Assembly (NCBI GenBank): GCA_028290165.1
Contig: JAQGKJ010000416.1
Span: forward strand, 1-13,117
Direction: 5' to 3'
Length of the DNA stretch: 13,117 bases
Source: Bradyrhizobium sp.
Lineage (GTDB): Bacteria; Pseudomonadota; Alphaproteobacteria; Rhizobiales; Xanthobacteraceae
Position 1 is the stretch's first letter, and each line of letters starts with the position of its first letter. Made by a program: the position numbers and the translations under genes. The notes beneath the pieces are model-generated. The model worked only from the letters and a program-made list of their open reading frames with translations. It was not told the DNA's origin and made no database searches. This document shows, in pieces, positions 12,087 to 13,117 of this stretch.

Positions 12087-13117
12087 TACGCGTTCCTCAG
12101 CCTGTGCCACCATTCTTCATAAAGCTGGAAGTTGGCCGGCCGAGTGTTCTGCCAATAGACCTTGTCCGCAAACTTCGCCTTTACATGCTCGCTCAATTCC
12201 GTGACGGCGGCTGGATCGAACTCGCGCGGATGGGCCGTCGCATACGCCACATTGTTGTCGGTCGGCACGGCATAGCCACGTAACGTGCCGAGCTTGCACC
12301 CGTAGAACCCGGAGAGAAAGGCGTTGGCAAGCTGGTGGGCCGTCTTCGAGAGTGTGCGGTCGACCGCACCCTTGAGCAGGATCGTATTGTTGCACCACGC
12401 CTCGTAGCCTTCCTTTGGCGCCGCGTAGTAGCAATCGAGCCCCCGCCTGCGGGCAGCGTAGACGATAGGTTCCCAACCGGTCATCACCCAGACCTCTTGA
12501 TTGGCGACAAGCTGGAGAGCTTGCTCCCACCCGTTCCAACACGTGCGGAACTGGCCGTCTCTCTTGTGCTTGATCAAAAACTCCCTGACCAGCCCGAGCT
12601 CGTCGGCCGTAAGATCACCCGGCTCGGAAATCCTGGCATTCTCGGAGTTCTTGAGATAGATCGCGGTAAAGATGACGCTGTTGATCCAGGCGTCCTCCAT
12701 CGAGGTCTTGCCCCGCAGCTTCCGGTCGAAGATGACGCCGTAGCTGTCGACAATGCCGACCCTGTTCCTCAGCGCGATCATGGAATCAGCATTGATGACG
12801 GTTGGTATGCCGTAAACCTTGCCCTCGAAAGTCAAGTACGGAATATTCCTCGCCCATTCCCACACACTCGAATAGTTCGGAATTTGTGCAAGATCCCAGG
12901 GCGCGATCAAACCGCGTTTCGCCAACTCCTTCTCACTGCCTCCCTGTAGCCCTCCAACATCGTAAATGACATTGGCAATGCCGGCCGCCAATTTGTCAAC
13001 AAAGGGGCCGGGGTCGTTGACATTGTCGGTGAAGTCGACCTTGACTTCGCTCTCATTCGCAAAAATCTTCCATCCGTCGTCGCCGATATCGAGCGTCCCA
13101 CTTGCCCAAAAATTGAT
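12086..13117 (-). CDS. Extracellular solute-binding protein, PotD-like (5' end outside window)
   Basis: The frame is open to the right edge: 343 residues are visible, beginning INFWASGTLDIGDDGWKIF, with no start codon that fits, so the signal peptide and first residues lie outside. A TTG at 12991 could be mistaken for a start but interrupts the first domain. The protein is of the periplasmic spermidine/putrescine-binding (PotD) class: a first beta-strand FWASG, LAAGIANVIYDVGG, then YGIPTVINADSMIALR, FDRKLRGKTSMEDAW, WVMTGWEPIVYAA and YYAAPKEGYEAWCNNTILL, the last matching the hinge and lid region where PotD has its Trp/Asp ligand residues. It delivers the substrate to the two permeases encoded just downstream. 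Oddity: four cysteines in the C-terminal two-thirds (RTCWNG, LDCYY, AWCNN, YGCKL). GC content is low, about 55% over most of its length. Confidence 0.9.
   Translation of the reverse strand: MNFWASGTLDIGDDGWKIFANESEVKVDFTDNVNDPGPFVDKLAAGIANVIYDVGGLQGGSEKELAKRGLIAPWDLAQIPNYSSVWEWARNIPYLTFEGKVYGIPTVINADSMIALRNRVGIVDSYGVIFDRKLRGKTSMEDAWINSVIFTAIYLKNSENARISEPGDLTADELGLVREFLIKHKRDGQFRTCWNGWEQALQLVANQEVWVMTGWEPIVYAARRRGLDCYYAAPKEGYEAWCNNTILLKGAVDRTLSKTAHQLANAFLSGFYGCKLGTLRGYAVPTDNNVAYATAHPREFDPAAVTELSEHVKAKFADKVYWQNTRPANFQLYEEWWHRLRNA

Noticed and set aside
12335..12949. 204-codon plus-strand frame
   Set aside because: Antisense to the solute-binding protein gene; no motif.

Overview
The base composition (about 65-70% GC over most of the window) and the gene content point to an alphaproteobacterium of the Bradyrhizobium/Rhodopseudomonas group (Nitrobacteraceae). 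This rests on family resemblance of the proteins (DUF1489, YidB-like DUF937, DUF599, MgtE, a TolA-like protein, tandem NodB-fold deacetylases) and on a consensus CtrA-type box. No database search was run. I see no rRNA, tRNA, CRISPR array, transposase or phage gene.

Layout. Positions 1-2841 are a run of minus-strand genes: the 5' end of a DUF1489 gene, a two-helix membrane protein with an Ala/Pro-rich tail, a 67-residue basic protein, a YidB-like DUF937 protein and a glutathione S-transferase. A plus-strand DUF599 membrane protein (2974-3651) meets a minus-strand TolA/TonB-like protein tail to tail, and their stop codons share the four bases CTAG. Upstream of the TolA-like gene, also on the minus strand, lie an aldo/keto reductase, an orphan XRE-type regulator and the magnesium channel gene mgtE (start 7336). 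Diverging from mgtE are two consecutive exported polysaccharide deacetylases (7423-8241 and 8321-9676), evidently paralogues. They are followed, tail to tail, by a small three-helix membrane protein (9680-10054, minus).

After a 329-base stretch without a convincing gene (10055-10383) the character changes. Positions 10384-13117 hold the end of a minus-strand ABC importer operon of the spermidine/putrescine type: a binding protein cut by the window edge, a PotB-like permease and a PotC-like permease. They are coupled by a TAATG overlap and an ATGA overlap. No ATPase gene is in the window. The part I counted by hand in this module (12421-13080) is about 55% GC, against about 70% in the deacetylase region (7501-7740), so it may have a different history from the left side.

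How the genes fit together. Most of the left part looks like ordinary housekeeping or envelope genes in small units. Envelope functions recur: a TolA-like periplasm-spanning protein without its motor partners, MgtE, two secreted deacetylases and several small membrane proteins. The most notable regulatory signals are a perfect TTAA-N7-TTAAC box and a pair of CACTTTT repeats upstream of the XRE gene, which suggest cell-cycle control and autoregulation of that regulator. I found no clear new multi-gene system. The best leads are the tandem deacetylases, the XRE control region and the lower-GC transporter boundary.
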